From Cryobacterium inferilacus (lineage in GTDB: Bacteria > Actinomycetota > Actinomycetes > Actinomycetales > Microbacteriaceae): a stretch of 64,000 bases of DNA. How positions within the stretch are numbered: the stretch's first letter is position 1; each line of letters opens with the position of its first letter. Below are positions 1 to 8,158 of the stretch, in pieces. Made by a program: the position numbers and the translations under genes. Under the pieces are notes generated by a model. That model had not been told where the DNA came from. It saw only the letters and a list, made by a program, of their open reading frames with translations, and ran no database searches. Location of the stretch: assembly GCF_019599185.1 (NCBI RefSeq), contig NZ_JAIEUL010000011.1, positions 1 through 64,000 on the forward strand. Direction: 5' to 3'.

Positions 1-259
1 CCGTCATCGGGATGAACGCGCAAATGAAGAAGATCAAACCCCTTGCACTCTCACGCCAGATCGGAGCGCTCATCCAGGCAGCTCGAAGTACTCGCGTTGA
101 GCAAACGGCCAGCGCCAGTCAAACCCATCACGAACGAGCGGTTCAACGCCCGGGTCCATCACCACGACGCGGAGATCTCGTAATGAGGCAACGAATCAAT
201 CTTCGCGGAGGTATTGACGTGAGGCAACAGGGTACCCGCAGGCAAAATTTGAACATCTC
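1..259. other. Left edge, no gene I can support
   Basis: This stretch is lower in GC than the rest. A plus-strand open frame from 12 runs to 263 with no family resemblance or ribosome site. On the minus strand an ATG at 73 opens a 24-codon, fairly hydrophobic frame that runs off the left edge and could be the start of a membrane protein. I cannot support either as a gene. Confidence 0.3.
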
Positions 260-316
260 TTGACATTCACAAAAACGTTTATGTAAGCTCTCACCCACAT
301 CAACAAAAACGTTTTT
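260..316 (+). promoter_or_regulatory. Promoter with two LacI-type operators
   Basis: A TTGACA -35 box lies at 260-265, followed 17-18 bases later by a weak -10 (TAAGCT, 284-289). AAAAACGTTTAT (271-282) sits in the spacer and the perfect palindrome AAAAACGTTTTT (305-316) lies downstream. Both are centred on CG, as LacI/GalR-family operators are. Placement just before the regulator gene suggests autoregulation and control of the operon behind it. The binding protein is inferred. Confidence 0.65.
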
Positions 317-332
317 GGGATTGGGTTCAACG

Positions 333-1352
333 ATGAGCAAGCGTGTGGGCATTCGAGAGGTCGCGGCCGCGGCCGGCGTCTCTGTGACGACCGTGTCGCA
401 CTCGCTCAGCGGTGGCGGACAGATCAGCGACGCCACCCGGGAACGGGTCAAGACCGTGGCCGAGGGCCTCAATTACGCCCCCAACCGGCTCGCCAGCGGC
501 CTGCGCAGCAAGCGGTCGCAGATCATCGGTTTCGTCAGCGACGAGATCTCCACCACGCCATACGCCGGCAACGTTCTGCTCGGCGCACAAGACGCCGCCG
601 CGGCCAACGACCAGGTGCTCATGGTCGTCAACTCCAACCGCAACTCCACGATCGAAGACCGCGGCATCGACGCACTGCTGCAGCACCGGGTAGACGGCAT
701 CATCTACGCCCGCATGTACCACCAGGCGGTTGAACTGCCGGCGGCCCTGAGCGGGATTCCCACCGTGCTGCTCGACGCATCCAGCGACCGCACCGACCTT
801 TCGTCGGTGGTGCCCGACGAAGAAGGCGCCGCCCGCACCGCCATGGCGCACCTGCTCGAGGCCGGGCACCGTCGCATCGGCTACCTGGGCAACATCGACG
901 ACATCCCCGCCACCCGCGGCCGCCTCGCCGGCTACCGGGCAGCCCTGGCCGAACACGGCATCGCCTTCGACGAGTCGCTGGTCACCGAGAGTGAATCGAT
1001 GACCGGGCCGGGTCGGGATGCCGCCAGCCGACTGCTCGCCCAGCCCGAACGGCCCACCGCACTGTTCTGCTTCAACGACCGCATCGCCATGGGCGCCTAC
1101 CAGGCCGCACACCTCGCCGGCCTGGAGATCCCCCGGGACCTGAGCATCGTGAGCATCGACAACTTCGAGGTGCTCGCCGACGCCCTGCTGCCGGGGCTCA
1201 CGTCCATCGCGCTGCCGCACTACGAGATGGGCCGGTGGGCCATCGAACGGCTCGCCGCCGAGCTGGCCGACGACGCCGATTCGGCACCGCAGCAGATTCA
1301 GATGCCCTGCCCGCTCGTTCTGCGGCAGTCAGTTGGCCCGCCTCCGCGCTAG
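333..1352 (+). CDS. LacI-family regulator of the fructoside operon
   Basis: This is a 339-residue transcription regulator. An N-terminal LacI helix-turn-helix (about residues 5-30, including EVAAAAGVSVTTVS and the following hinge) precedes a periplasmic-binding-protein-like effector domain with the usual ending around SIDNFEVLADALLPGLTSI. ATG 333 is preferred to an in-frame TTG at 315 because the TTG lies inside the operator palindrome and adds residues before the normal family start. It is followed in the same direction by a sugar binding protein, two permeases, a GH32-like enzyme and a kinase, so it probably represses that operon and is released by a fructoside or derivative. The ligand is inferred from context only. 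Confidence 0.9.
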   Translation: MSKRVGIREVAAAAGVSVTTVSHSLSGGGQISDATRERVKTVAEGLNYAPNRLASGLRSKRSQIIGFVSDEISTTPYAGNVLLGAQDAAAANDQVLMVVNSNRNSTIEDRGIDALLQHRVDGIIYARMYHQAVELPAALSGIPTVLLDASSDRTDLSSVVPDEEGAARTAMAHLLEAGHRRIGYLGNIDDIPATRGRLAGYRAALAEHGIAFDESLVTESESMTGPGRDAASRLLAQPERPTALFCFNDRIAMGAYQAAHLAGLEIPRDLSIVSIDNFEVLADALLPGLTSIALPHYEMGRWAIERLAAELADDADSAPQQIQMPCPLVLRQSVGPPPR

Positions 1353-1404
1353 CGCGGCGACGAGCCAACCCACATACTTCGCGCCCGCTGGAACGGCCGC
1401 GACG

Positions 1405-1422
1405 ATCGGCGCAACCGCCGAT
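1405..1422 (+). other. Small hairpin between regulator and binding protein
   Basis: ATCGGCG (1405-1411) and CGCCGAT (1416-1422) form a perfect 7-bp stem with a CAAC loop. There is no T tract, so it may be a processing or attenuation structure between the regulator and the transport genes, not a strong terminator. Confidence 0.35.
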
Positions 1423-1456
1423 GCACACCCCAAACCCCCGAATAGAAGGAATGAAG

Positions 1457-2752
1457 ATGAGACACGCAAAGAAGCGCCTGATCGTAGCGAGTTTACTCGC
1501 CACGAGTCTCGTTGCCGCCCTCGCCGGCTGCGCCCCCAGCACGGCTGGCGGCTCCGACGGCCAGAACGGTGAATTGACCATCTGGACGCACAACGGCGGC
1601 AACACCGAAGAGCTCGCCGCGGTGCAGGCCATCGTCGACGGCTACAACTCCAGCCAAGACGAAACCACCGTGAAGCTGCAGGCGTTCCCGCAGGCCTCCT
1701 ATAACGACTCGGTGATCGCGGCCGCGGCATCCGGCAAGCTGCCCTGCATCGTCGACATCGACGGCCCGAACGTGCCCAACTGGGCCTGGGCCAAGTACCT
1801 CACCCCGCTCGACCTGAGCGTGGACCTGGACGAGAACCTGCCCAGCACGCTGGGCATCTGGAACGGCGAGACCTACTCGGTGGGCTACTACGACGTGGCG
1901 CTGGCGATGTTCGCCCGCAAGTCCGTGCTCGAGGCGAACGGCATCCGCCAGGCCACCATCGACCAGCCCTGGACCCAGGCCGAGTTCGACGACGCACTCG
2001 CGAAGCTCAAGGCCGACGGCACCTGGGCCAACCCGCTCGACATCGGCACCGGCGACGTGGGCGAGTGGTACCCCTACGCGTTCTCCCCGCTGCTGCAGTC
2101 CTTCGGCGGCGACCTCATCGAACGTGACGAGTACCAGTCGGCCGAGGGCGTGCTCAACGGCCCCGAAGCCCTCGAATGGGCCGAGTGGATGCAGTCCCTC
2201 GCCACCGACGGCTACATCGCCACCAAGAGCGGCGCCGACTCCGCCCTCGACTTCCAGAACAACGTCACCGCCATCCAGTACGGCGGCAGCTGGGCCGCGG
2301 CCCAAAACTCCGCCGCCCTCGGCGACGACCTGGCCGTGATGCCCTCCGTCGACCTCGGCGAAGGCACCAAGATCGGCGGCGGCTCCTGGCAGTGGGGCGT
2401 GACCACCGGTTGCGCCAACCCCGAGGCCGCCATGGACTACCTCTCCTACTCGCTTTCCCCCGAGAACATCGCCGCGGTCGCGGTGGCCACCGCCACCATC
2501 CCCGCCACGGATGCCGCCGCCGCCCTGGTGCCCGGCTTCGAGGAGGGCGGCGACCTCGCCATCTTCCGCGAGTTCTCCGCGAACAGTGCGGTGCTGCGCC
2601 CCGAGACCCCGGCGTACCCGTTCATCGCAACGGAGTTCACCAAGGCGACGCAGGACATCATCAACGGCGGTGACCCGCAGGGCACCCTCGACGCGGCGGT
2701 CAAGGCCATCGACGCCAACATCACGTCCAACGGCGGTTACACGCAGAAGTAG
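1457..2752 (+). CDS. Sugar ABC transporter substrate-binding lipoprotein
   Basis: A 431-residue family 1 (MalE/UgpB-like) solute-binding protein. The N terminus has a KKR stretch, a hydrophobic core and a lipobox ending LAGC, with Cys25 the expected lipidation site, so it should be tethered outside the membrane. The start is ATG 1457: AGAAGGA (1444-1450) touches the upstream ATG 1451 but sits six bases before 1457. The mature part has the aromatic-rich body typical of oligosaccharide binders. It precedes two permeases and is separated from them by a strong hairpin. The GH32-like enzyme downstream suggests sucrose, fructo-oligosaccharide or levan fragments as substrate; this is inferred. Confidence 0.9.
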   Translation: MRHAKKRLIVASLLATSLVAALAGCAPSTAGGSDGQNGELTIWTHNGGNTEELAAVQAIVDGYNSSQDETTVKLQAFPQASYNDSVIAAAASGKLPCIVDIDGPNVPNWAWAKYLTPLDLSVDLDENLPSTLGIWNGETYSVGYYDVALAMFARKSVLEANGIRQATIDQPWTQAEFDDALAKLKADGTWANPLDIGTGDVGEWYPYAFSPLLQSFGGDLIERDEYQSAEGVLNGPEALEWAEWMQSLATDGYIATKSGADSALDFQNNVTAIQYGGSWAAAQNSAALGDDLAVMPSVDLGEGTKIGGGSWQWGVTTGCANPEAAMDYLSYSLSPENIAAVAVATATIPATDAAAALVPGFEEGGDLAIFREFSANSAVLRPETPAYPFIATEFTKATQDIINGGDPQGTLDAAVKAIDANITSNGGYTQK

Positions 2753-2758
2753 TCGACC

Positions 2759-2790
2759 GCGGGGGCGCGACTCACGCGCCGCGCCCCCGC
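2759..2790 (+). promoter_or_regulatory. Intergenic hairpin between binding protein and permease
   Basis: GCGGGGGCGCG (2759-2769) pairs perfectly with CGCGCCCCCGC (2780-2790) over a 10-base loop. There is no T tract. Such hairpins after binding-protein genes are known (malE-malF) to stabilise the upstream message, so the binding protein is made in excess over the permeases. Confidence 0.7.
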
Positions 2791-2810
2791 CCTCGCTCAG
2801 GGAGACTCTC

Positions 2811-3764
2811 ATGACCACCACGATCGAACGACCCCCCGCGGCCCCCGCCGCCGCCGGCCCGGCCCGGCCCCGCAGGCCCAAACGTGACCGCACCAGCAAA
2901 ACCGAGAACCTCGCCGGGCTGGCCATGCTCACGCCCGCCGTGCTGCTGCTGGCCCTCTTCATCTTCGTGCCCGCGATCCTCGCATTCGGGCTCGCCTTCA
3001 CCAACGCCCGACTCATCTCGCCCTACCCGGCGGTGTTCGTCGGCCTCGACAACTTCGTGCGGCTGTTCGCGGATGCCGCGTTCTTCCGGGCGCTGATCAA
3101 CGTCGGCTACTTCGCCGTGGTCGTCGTGCCGCTGCAGGCCGGGCTCGCCCTGGTCATGGCCATCCTGGTGAACAAGAAAGTGCGCGGCACCACGTTCTTC
3201 CGCACCGTGTACTTCCTCCCGGTCGTCACCTCCATGGTGGTCGTGTCGCTGCTCTGGCTGTTCATGTACCGCCAGGACGGCCTGATCAACGTGATCATCG
3301 ACCGGGTCACGATGGGCCTGGTCACCGGGCCGGACTGGCTCAACGACACCACCACCTCGATGCCGGCGATCATCCTCATGTCGGTCTGGCAGGGCGTGGG
3401 ATTCCACATGATCATCTGGCTCTCCGGCCTGCAGACCATCCCCGCCGACCTCTACGAAGCGGCCGACCTCGACGGCGTCTCGCCGTGGCAGCGGTTCAGG
3501 TACATCACCTGGCCGGGCCTCTCCGCCACCCGCAGCCTGATCCTGGTGACCATCACCATCCAGGCGCTCAGCCTGTTCACTCAGATCAGCGTGATGACCC
3601 AGGGCGGTCCGCTCAACTCCACCACCACGGTGGTCTACGAAGCCGTCGAATCCGGCTTCGCCCAGCAGGAGACCGGCTACGCCTCGGCGATCTCCCTCGT
3701 GTTCTTCGTCATCGTGCTGCTGATCTCGGTTGTGCAGCGGTTCCTCAGCAGAGAGAAGGCCTGA
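2811..3764 (+). CDS. Sugar ABC transporter permease, MalF/UgpA type
   Basis: A 317-residue inner-membrane permease. About 35 basic and proline/alanine-rich residues precede six predicted membrane segments. The cytoplasmic EAA loop that docks the ATPase reads DLYEAADLDGVSPWQRF. ATG 2811 follows a GGGAG ribosome site. The next permease starts two bases after its stop codon, so the two are translated together as a heterodimer. No ATP-binding subunit is encoded nearby; in actinobacteria such importers usually share an MsiK-type ATPase, which would have to be elsewhere. Confidence 0.92.
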   Translation: MTTTIERPPAAPAAAGPARPRRPKRDRTSKTENLAGLAMLTPAVLLLALFIFVPAILAFGLAFTNARLISPYPAVFVGLDNFVRLFADAAFFRALINVGYFAVVVVPLQAGLALVMAILVNKKVRGTTFFRTVYFLPVVTSMVVVSLLWLFMYRQDGLINVIIDRVTMGLVTGPDWLNDTTTSMPAIILMSVWQGVGFHMIIWLSGLQTIPADLYEAADLDGVSPWQRFRYITWPGLSATRSLILVTITIQALSLFTQISVMTQGGPLNSTTTVVYEAVESGFAQQETGYASAISLVFFVIVLLISVVQRFLSREKA

Positions 3765-3766
3765 TC

Positions 3767-4717
3767 ATGGCGATCTCAAACGTAGCCATCGCAGAGGTGG
3801 CACCGGCATCCGCCCCGCACGTGGTGCTCGGTCGAAAGACGGCCCGCAAGAAGCGCGTGATCGGCATCGGCGGCTACCTCCTCCGCATCGGCCTGGCCGT
3901 GCTGTTCCTCTTCCCGATCCTGTTCATGTTCGTGTCGTCGCTCAAGCCCGACCAGCAGATCTTCGGCGACCTGTCGTCGATCGCCGCGTTCCTGCCCATC
4001 GGCAACATCTCGATGGACAACTACGCCGCGGTGTTCGACCGGGTGCCCGCCGCCCGATTCCTGGTCAACTCGATCGGCATCTCGGCGATCACCGTGGTCG
4101 CCGGCATCCTGGTGAACAGCCTGGCCGCGTTCGCGCTGAGCCGGATGCGGGTGCGCGGCAAGACCGTCATCCTCACGCTCATCATCGCCACCCTGATCGT
4201 GCCGTTCGAGACCCTCGCGCTGCCGCTGGTGTGGTGGGTGAACCAGCTGCCCTCGTTCGAGCTGACCGAGCTGGGCTTCATGTTCAGCAAGGGCTGGATC
4301 GACACCTACCAGGTGCAGATCATCCCGTTCGTGGCCAACGCGTTCTCGATCTACCTGTTCCACCAGTACTTCGAGTCGATCCCCAAGGAGCTCGACGAGG
4401 CCGCCCGCATGGACGGCGCCGGCTGGTTCCGCATCTACCGGCAGGTGGTGATGCCGCTCTCCGGCCCCGCCATCGCCACCGTCGCGATCCTCACCTTCCT
4501 GCCCGCCTGGAACTCCTACCTCTGGCCGCTGATGGTGGTGCAAACCGAGGAGCTCCGCCCGGTGATGGTGGGCGTGCAGTACTTCTTCCAGCTCAACGTC
4601 TCCTGGGGCGAGGTGATGGCGTACTCCACGCTGATCACGCTGCCCGTGGTGGCCCTGTTCATCGCTTTCCAACGCTCATTCGTCAACAGCATCGCGTCCA
4701 GCGGTGTGAAAGGTTAG
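3767..4717 (+). CDS. Sugar ABC transporter permease, MalG/UgpE type
   Basis: A 316-residue partner permease with six predicted membrane segments and the EAA docking loop KELDEAARMDGAGWFRIY. The ATG at 3767 lies behind GAGAGAAGG and two bases after the previous stop, which indicates translational coupling. The C terminus ends NSIASSGVKG, the usual form for this family. It forms the channel with the preceding permease, serves the binding protein at 1457, and sits nine bases before the hydrolase gene. Confidence 0.92.
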   Translation: MAISNVAIAEVAPASAPHVVLGRKTARKKRVIGIGGYLLRIGLAVLFLFPILFMFVSSLKPDQQIFGDLSSIAAFLPIGNISMDNYAAVFDRVPAARFLVNSIGISAITVVAGILVNSLAAFALSRMRVRGKTVILTLIIATLIVPFETLALPLVWWVNQLPSFELTELGFMFSKGWIDTYQVQIIPFVANAFSIYLFHQYFESIPKELDEAARMDGAGWFRIYRQVVMPLSGPAIATVAILTFLPAWNSYLWPLMVVQTEELRPVMVGVQYFFQLNVSWGEVMAYSTLITLPVVALFIAFQRSFVNSIASSGVKG

Positions 4718-4726
4718 GCCGGTTCT

Positions 4727-5719
4727 ATGTCGCTCCAACTGCCCGATAAGTGGATCTGGGACTCCTGGTACGTTCAGGTCGACGGCGTCACCCACGCCTT
4801 CTATCTGCACGCCAGCAAGGCCCTTGGCGATCCGGAACGCCGGCACCGGCACCCGATCGTCGGCCACGCCGTCAGCACCGACCTCACCAACTGGACCGTC
4901 GTGCAAGACGCGCTGATCATCTCGGATGCGCCCGCCTTCGACGACGGAACCACCTGGACCGGCTCGGTCGTGCGGGCCGACGACGGCCTCTGGTGGATGT
5001 TCTACACCGGCACCTCCCGCGCCGAGAACACCATGGTGCAGCGGGTGGGCGCGGCCACCTCGGCCGACCTGCTCAGCTGGACCAAGGTCTCGACCGAACC
5101 TCTCGTGGAGGCCGACCCGGCCTTCTACGAGACGCTCGACCTCACGGTCTGGCACGACCAGGCCTGGCGCGACCCGTGGGTGTTCCGTTTTCCGGGCGAG
5201 AGCACCTGGCAGATGCTGATCACCGCCCGCGCCGCCACCGGCGACCCGCTGGTGCGCGGGGTACTCGGCCACGCCACCAGCTCCGACCTGCTGAATTGGA
5301 CCGTGCAGCCGCCGCTCAGCCAGCCGGGACAGGGCTTCGGCCAGCTCGAGGTGTTCCAGTTCGAGATCGTCGACGGGGTGCCGATCCTGCTGTTCTGCTG
5401 CGGCGTCAGCGAGCTCTCACCCGAGCGCCAGGCCGCCGGTGAGGTGGGCGGGGTCTACAGTGTTCCCGTGGACTCACGACTCGAGCAAGTGGACTTCTCC
5501 GGCTCGGTGCTGTTCGATCGCACCGACCTCTACGCTGCACGGCTGCTGCAGGATGCCGCGGGCGGCTGGGCGCTGCTCGGCTTCATCAACACCGTCGACG
5601 GCGAGTTCGTCGGCACACTGAGCGACCCGATCCCGGTCACGGCCGATCCGGTTCTGGGCCTCGTGCACCGGTCGGTACCCGACGCAGCCGCAGCGCCCGC
5701 GTTGGCGGCGGCGCTGTGA
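4727..5719 (+). CDS. GH32-like beta-fructosidase, catalytic propeller only
   Basis: A 330-residue five-bladed beta-propeller glycosidase of the GH32/GH68 clan. The three catalytic positions are visible: WIWDSWY with candidate nucleophile Asp12, the RDP transition-state stabiliser at 148-150, and Glu208 in QLEVFQ as candidate acid/base. There is no signal peptide, so it acts in the cytoplasm on imported substrate. It is much shorter than usual GH32 enzymes (450-500 residues) and appears to lack the C-terminal beta-sandwich. Its gene overlaps the kinase gene by four bases. Hydrolysis of sucrose or fructo-oligosaccharides to fructose is the likely reaction; exact specificity is not visible. Confidence 0.82.
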   Translation: MSLQLPDKWIWDSWYVQVDGVTHAFYLHASKALGDPERRHRHPIVGHAVSTDLTNWTVVQDALIISDAPAFDDGTTWTGSVVRADDGLWWMFYTGTSRAENTMVQRVGAATSADLLSWTKVSTEPLVEADPAFYETLDLTVWHDQAWRDPWVFRFPGESTWQMLITARAATGDPLVRGVLGHATSSDLLNWTVQPPLSQPGQGFGQLEVFQFEIVDGVPILLFCCGVSELSPERQAAGEVGGVYSVPVDSRLEQVDFSGSVLFDRTDLYAARLLQDAAGGWALLGFINTVDGEFVGTLSDPIPVTADPVLGLVHRSVPDAAAAPALAAAL

Positions 5720-6648
5720 CCGGGGCGGATGCTGCCGGGCGAGCTGTGCTGGTGGTCGGCGAGGCGCTGATCGACCTAGTGCAGCGGGCCGACGGCTCCC
5801 GGCACGAAGCCCCTGGCGGCAGCCCCGCCAACGTGGCGCTGACGCTGGGCCGGTTGGGCCGGCATCCGCAACTGCTCACCAGCCTGGCCGATGACGATCG
5901 CGGCCACGCCGTGCGCGCCTGGCTGACGGACTCGGGGGTGCGGGTCGCGGCGGCGAATGTCGCCGGGGCACGCACCTCCACCGCAGCCGCCGTGCTCGAC
6001 GCCACCGGCGCAGCGAGCTACGAGTTCGACCTGACCTGGGCCGTGGACGCCTCCCTGGCGGGCCCGGCTGATGTGCTGCACGTCGGCTCGATCGCCACCG
6101 TGATCGAGCCGGGCGCGTCAGAGGTGGCGAGTCTGGTGCAGGAGCGCCGCGCGACGGCCACGATCACGCTCGACCCCAACATCCGCCCGGCTCTGATCGA
6201 GAGTGCCGGTGCCGCACGGTCACGCCTCGAGCAGCTCGTGCGCCTCGCCGATGTGGTGAAGGTCAGCGACGAAGACCTGCTCTGGCTGCGCCCCGACCAG
6301 AGCCTGGCCGACGCCGCGGCCTACTGGCTGGCCGCCGGCCCTGCCGTGGTGGTGGTCACCCTCGGCGGGCAGGGCGCCTTCGCGCTCACCGCCGCCGGCC
6401 GGGTGTCGATCGCTGCCCCGACGGTGACGGTGGTGGACACCGTCGGAGCCGGCGACACCTTCATGGGCGCCCTCATCGACGGGCTCATCGACGCGAACCT
6501 GATCGGCGCCGACCGCCGGCAGGCCCTGCGCGATATTCCGCTGGGCGTTCTCGAGGGCATCATGCGCCAAAGCGCGGCCGCCGCGGCGATCACGGTCTCC
6601 CGCCCCGGCGCCGACCCGCCCACCCGCGCGGAGCTCGACGCCGCCTGA
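5716..6648 (+). CDS. PfkB-family carbohydrate kinase, probable fructokinase
   Basis: A 310-residue ribokinase-fold kinase. The N-terminal sugar-binding glycine motif is APGGSPANVA (32-41), and the C-terminal signature DTVGAGDTF (241-249) carries the anion hole and catalytic aspartate. The start is GTG 5716, overlapping the previous stop in a GTGA junction, so translation is coupled to the hydrolase. It would phosphorylate the fructose released by that enzyme to fructose-6-phosphate. Family membership is clear. Fructose specificity is inferred from the operon, and other PfkB substrates remain possible. Confidence 0.85.
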   Translation: MTGADAAGRAVLVVGEALIDLVQRADGSRHEAPGGSPANVALTLGRLGRHPQLLTSLADDDRGHAVRAWLTDSGVRVAAANVAGARTSTAAAVLDATGAASYEFDLTWAVDASLAGPADVLHVGSIATVIEPGASEVASLVQERRATATITLDPNIRPALIESAGAARSRLEQLVRLADVVKVSDEDLLWLRPDQSLADAAAYWLAAGPAVVVVTLGGQGAFALTAAGRVSIAAPTVTVVDTVGAGDTFMGALIDGLIDANLIGADRRQALRDIPLGVLEGIMRQSAAAAAITVSRPGADPPTRAELDAA

Positions 6649-6649
6649 A

Positions 6650-6669
6650 GCCAGCGGGGGCGAGCTGGC
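6650..6669 (+). terminator. Weak hairpin after the fructoside operon
   Basis: GCCAGC (6650-6655) and GCTGGC (6664-6669) form a 6-bp stem with an 8-base loop directly after the kinase stop codon. There is no T tract. Confidence 0.35.
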
Positions 6670-6832
6670 GATTCGCGACCAGGCCCGAGTTGCGTCACTG
6701 CTTCCACTCGGCGCGGCTGCGTGCGGCACCGATTTGTGACGTTGCCCCCATCGGCATCCTGCCGCGTGGGCCGCCTGCTCCATACTTGGATACACGGGCA
6801 TTCGCCCGCCACGATCCACGGAGATGAGACCG

Positions 6833-7591
6833 GTGTCAGACCCCAGCCTTCGCCTGCCCAACACGCAGTTCTGCGCGGTGCTCAACCTTGGCGTGCTGCC
6901 CCTGGTGGCGCCGCCGCTGCCGCCCCGGTTCGCGTTCCCGGTTCTGGATGCCCAGTGGCTGGAAGACGGCGCCGCGATCTACATCGGCTTCGAAGAGGGC
7001 GAGCTGCACTTCGACGTCACCGAGCACGGCACGGAGCACCACTTCCACAACGCCGACGGCGTCGACAGCGACATCAGCCCGTGGCCGCGCGCCGACACCG
7101 CGGCCCTGCTGGCCTGGGCCGTGCCGTTCGTGGCTCACGTGAGCGAGTTGCTCGAAGAGCTCACCATGGATGCCGCGGAGGCCGCCGAATGGAGCGCGCT
7201 GGGCCTGACCGTCTACGCGACCAGCCCGGAGGAACCCGTGCAGCTCGAGGTCGTCGACCTCGAACTCGAGGGGGAACAGCTGATGCTGCCCTGGCTGGGC
7301 GCCGGACACGTGGGCCACGACCACATCGACGGCCCCAACCATCCGATCGCGCTGCTCTGGAACGCGCAGCACGACGAGCCCGACGTGCCCCTGGCCTCGG
7401 CCTGGACCGACCCGGCCACCGGCCAGCCGGCCGTGCTCGCCCGCCCCCAGGTGGACTGGGACGCCGTTGGCCTGCCCGAGGCCGAGGTGCTCGAGTGGCT
7501 GGAGGGGCTCTACCTCAACCACCACCTGCTCGCCGACCCCGAAGAACTGATTCTGCGGGCCGGCCTCGAGCGGATCGCCGGGATTCGCTAG
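6833..7591 (+). CDS. Hypothetical acidic cytosolic protein
   Basis: A 252-residue protein that I do not recognise. It is strongly acidic, without signal peptide or membrane segments. It has several histidine-rich patches (TEHGTEHHFHNADG and GAGHVGHDHIDGPNHP) that could bind metal. GTG 6833 is chosen because GGAG (6820-6823) is nine bases upstream, while it abuts the alternative ATG 6824. It stands alone between the sugar operon and the HxlR gene. Amino-acid and codon use match neighbouring genes, which supports it being real. Confidence 0.75.
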   Translation: MSDPSLRLPNTQFCAVLNLGVLPLVAPPLPPRFAFPVLDAQWLEDGAAIYIGFEEGELHFDVTEHGTEHHFHNADGVDSDISPWPRADTAALLAWAVPFVAHVSELLEELTMDAAEAAEWSALGLTVYATSPEEPVQLEVVDLELEGEQLMLPWLGAGHVGHDHIDGPNHPIALLWNAQHDEPDVPLASAWTDPATGQPAVLARPQVDWDAVGLPEAEVLEWLEGLYLNHHLLADPEELILRAGLERIAGIR

Positions 7592-7628
7592 CCCGGACGC
7601 CGCAGCCTCCGACCGACAAGGAGTACGC

Positions 7629-7673
7629 ATGACGAACCGACAGCGCAGGGTGAGCGTGGTCAGGACGCCGTGA
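7629..7673 (+). other. 14-codon open frame behind a strong ribosome site
   Basis: AAGGAG (7618-7623) stands five bases before ATG 7629, opening a 14-codon frame (MTNRQRRVSVVRTP) whose end overlaps the last codons of the converging HxlR gene. It may be a tiny peptide or the stub of a gene lost by deletion. There is no evidence of function. Confidence 0.3.
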
Positions 7674-8031
7674 CACCCTGCCGGCTGCGGCTCCAGGTGA
7701 CCAGCGGATGCAGCAGCGAAATCAGTTGGCGCCCAGACGGCGTGAGGTTGTAACTGATCGACACCGGAGTGGTGGGCTGCACATCCCGCTCGATCAGGCC
7801 TTCGGTTTCGAGTTCCTTGAGCCGGGCCGCAAGCACCCGGTCGGAGATGCCGTCCACGAGGGCGCGGTACTCCGAGAAGCGGCGAGCGCCGCGAGCTCCG
7901 GCCATCAGGATCGCCGCGCTCCACTTGCGGCCGGCCAACTCCACGGAGATCTGGAACCGGCGGCACTCCTCCTCGTCGAGGGCAAAGGTGGATTCGGTTG
8001 GGGTCTTCATTTCCGACTGCTGCACTGACAT
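7660..8031 (-). CDS. HxlR-family winged-helix regulator
   Basis: A 123-residue MarR-like dimeric regulator. The HxlR core is clear: a conserved cysteine (EEECRRF), then LAGRKWSAAILMA, a recognition region around FSEYRALVDGISDRVLAARLKELE and the wing. In the family this N-terminal cysteine often senses electrophiles or oxidants. ATG 8031 is preceded by GGGAG; an internal ATG seven codons later is possible. It is divergent from two redox genes and separated from them by a 17-bp inverted repeat, so it most likely represses or activates them and itself. Confidence 0.88.
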   Translation of the reverse strand: MSVQQSEMKTPTESTFALDEEECRRFQISVELAGRKWSAAILMAGARGARRFSEYRALVDGISDRVLAARLKELETEGLIERDVQPTTPVSISYNLTPSGRQLISLLHPLVTWSRSRQGVTAS

Positions 8032-8047
8032 TCCGCTCCCTCGACTC

Positions 8048-8064
8048 GCTAACTATTGGTTAGC
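8048..8064. promoter_or_regulatory. Inverted repeat, probable HxlR operator
   Basis: GCTAAC-TATTG-GTTAGC is a perfect 6-bp inverted repeat with a 5-base spacer, located 17 bases upstream of the HxlR start in the divergent promoter region. Its AT content stands out from its surroundings. Binding by the HxlR product is inferred from position. Confidence 0.65.
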
Positions 8065-8158
8065 AGCTTACCCCCGGATGGCGAAAAGTGGCGAGGTTTG
8101 CCATCGTGGGGTATCGGCGCTCGTTCGAGACGCCCGCACTGTGCACAGAAAGGCCCCC

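Noticed and set aside
1-73. Partial membrane protein gene on the minus strand at the left edge
   Set aside because: Only 24 codons are visible, without a ribosome site or recognisable motif.
1493-3016. 507-codon open frame on the minus strand
   Set aside because: It mirrors the binding protein and permease genes, which have clear families and ribosome sites.
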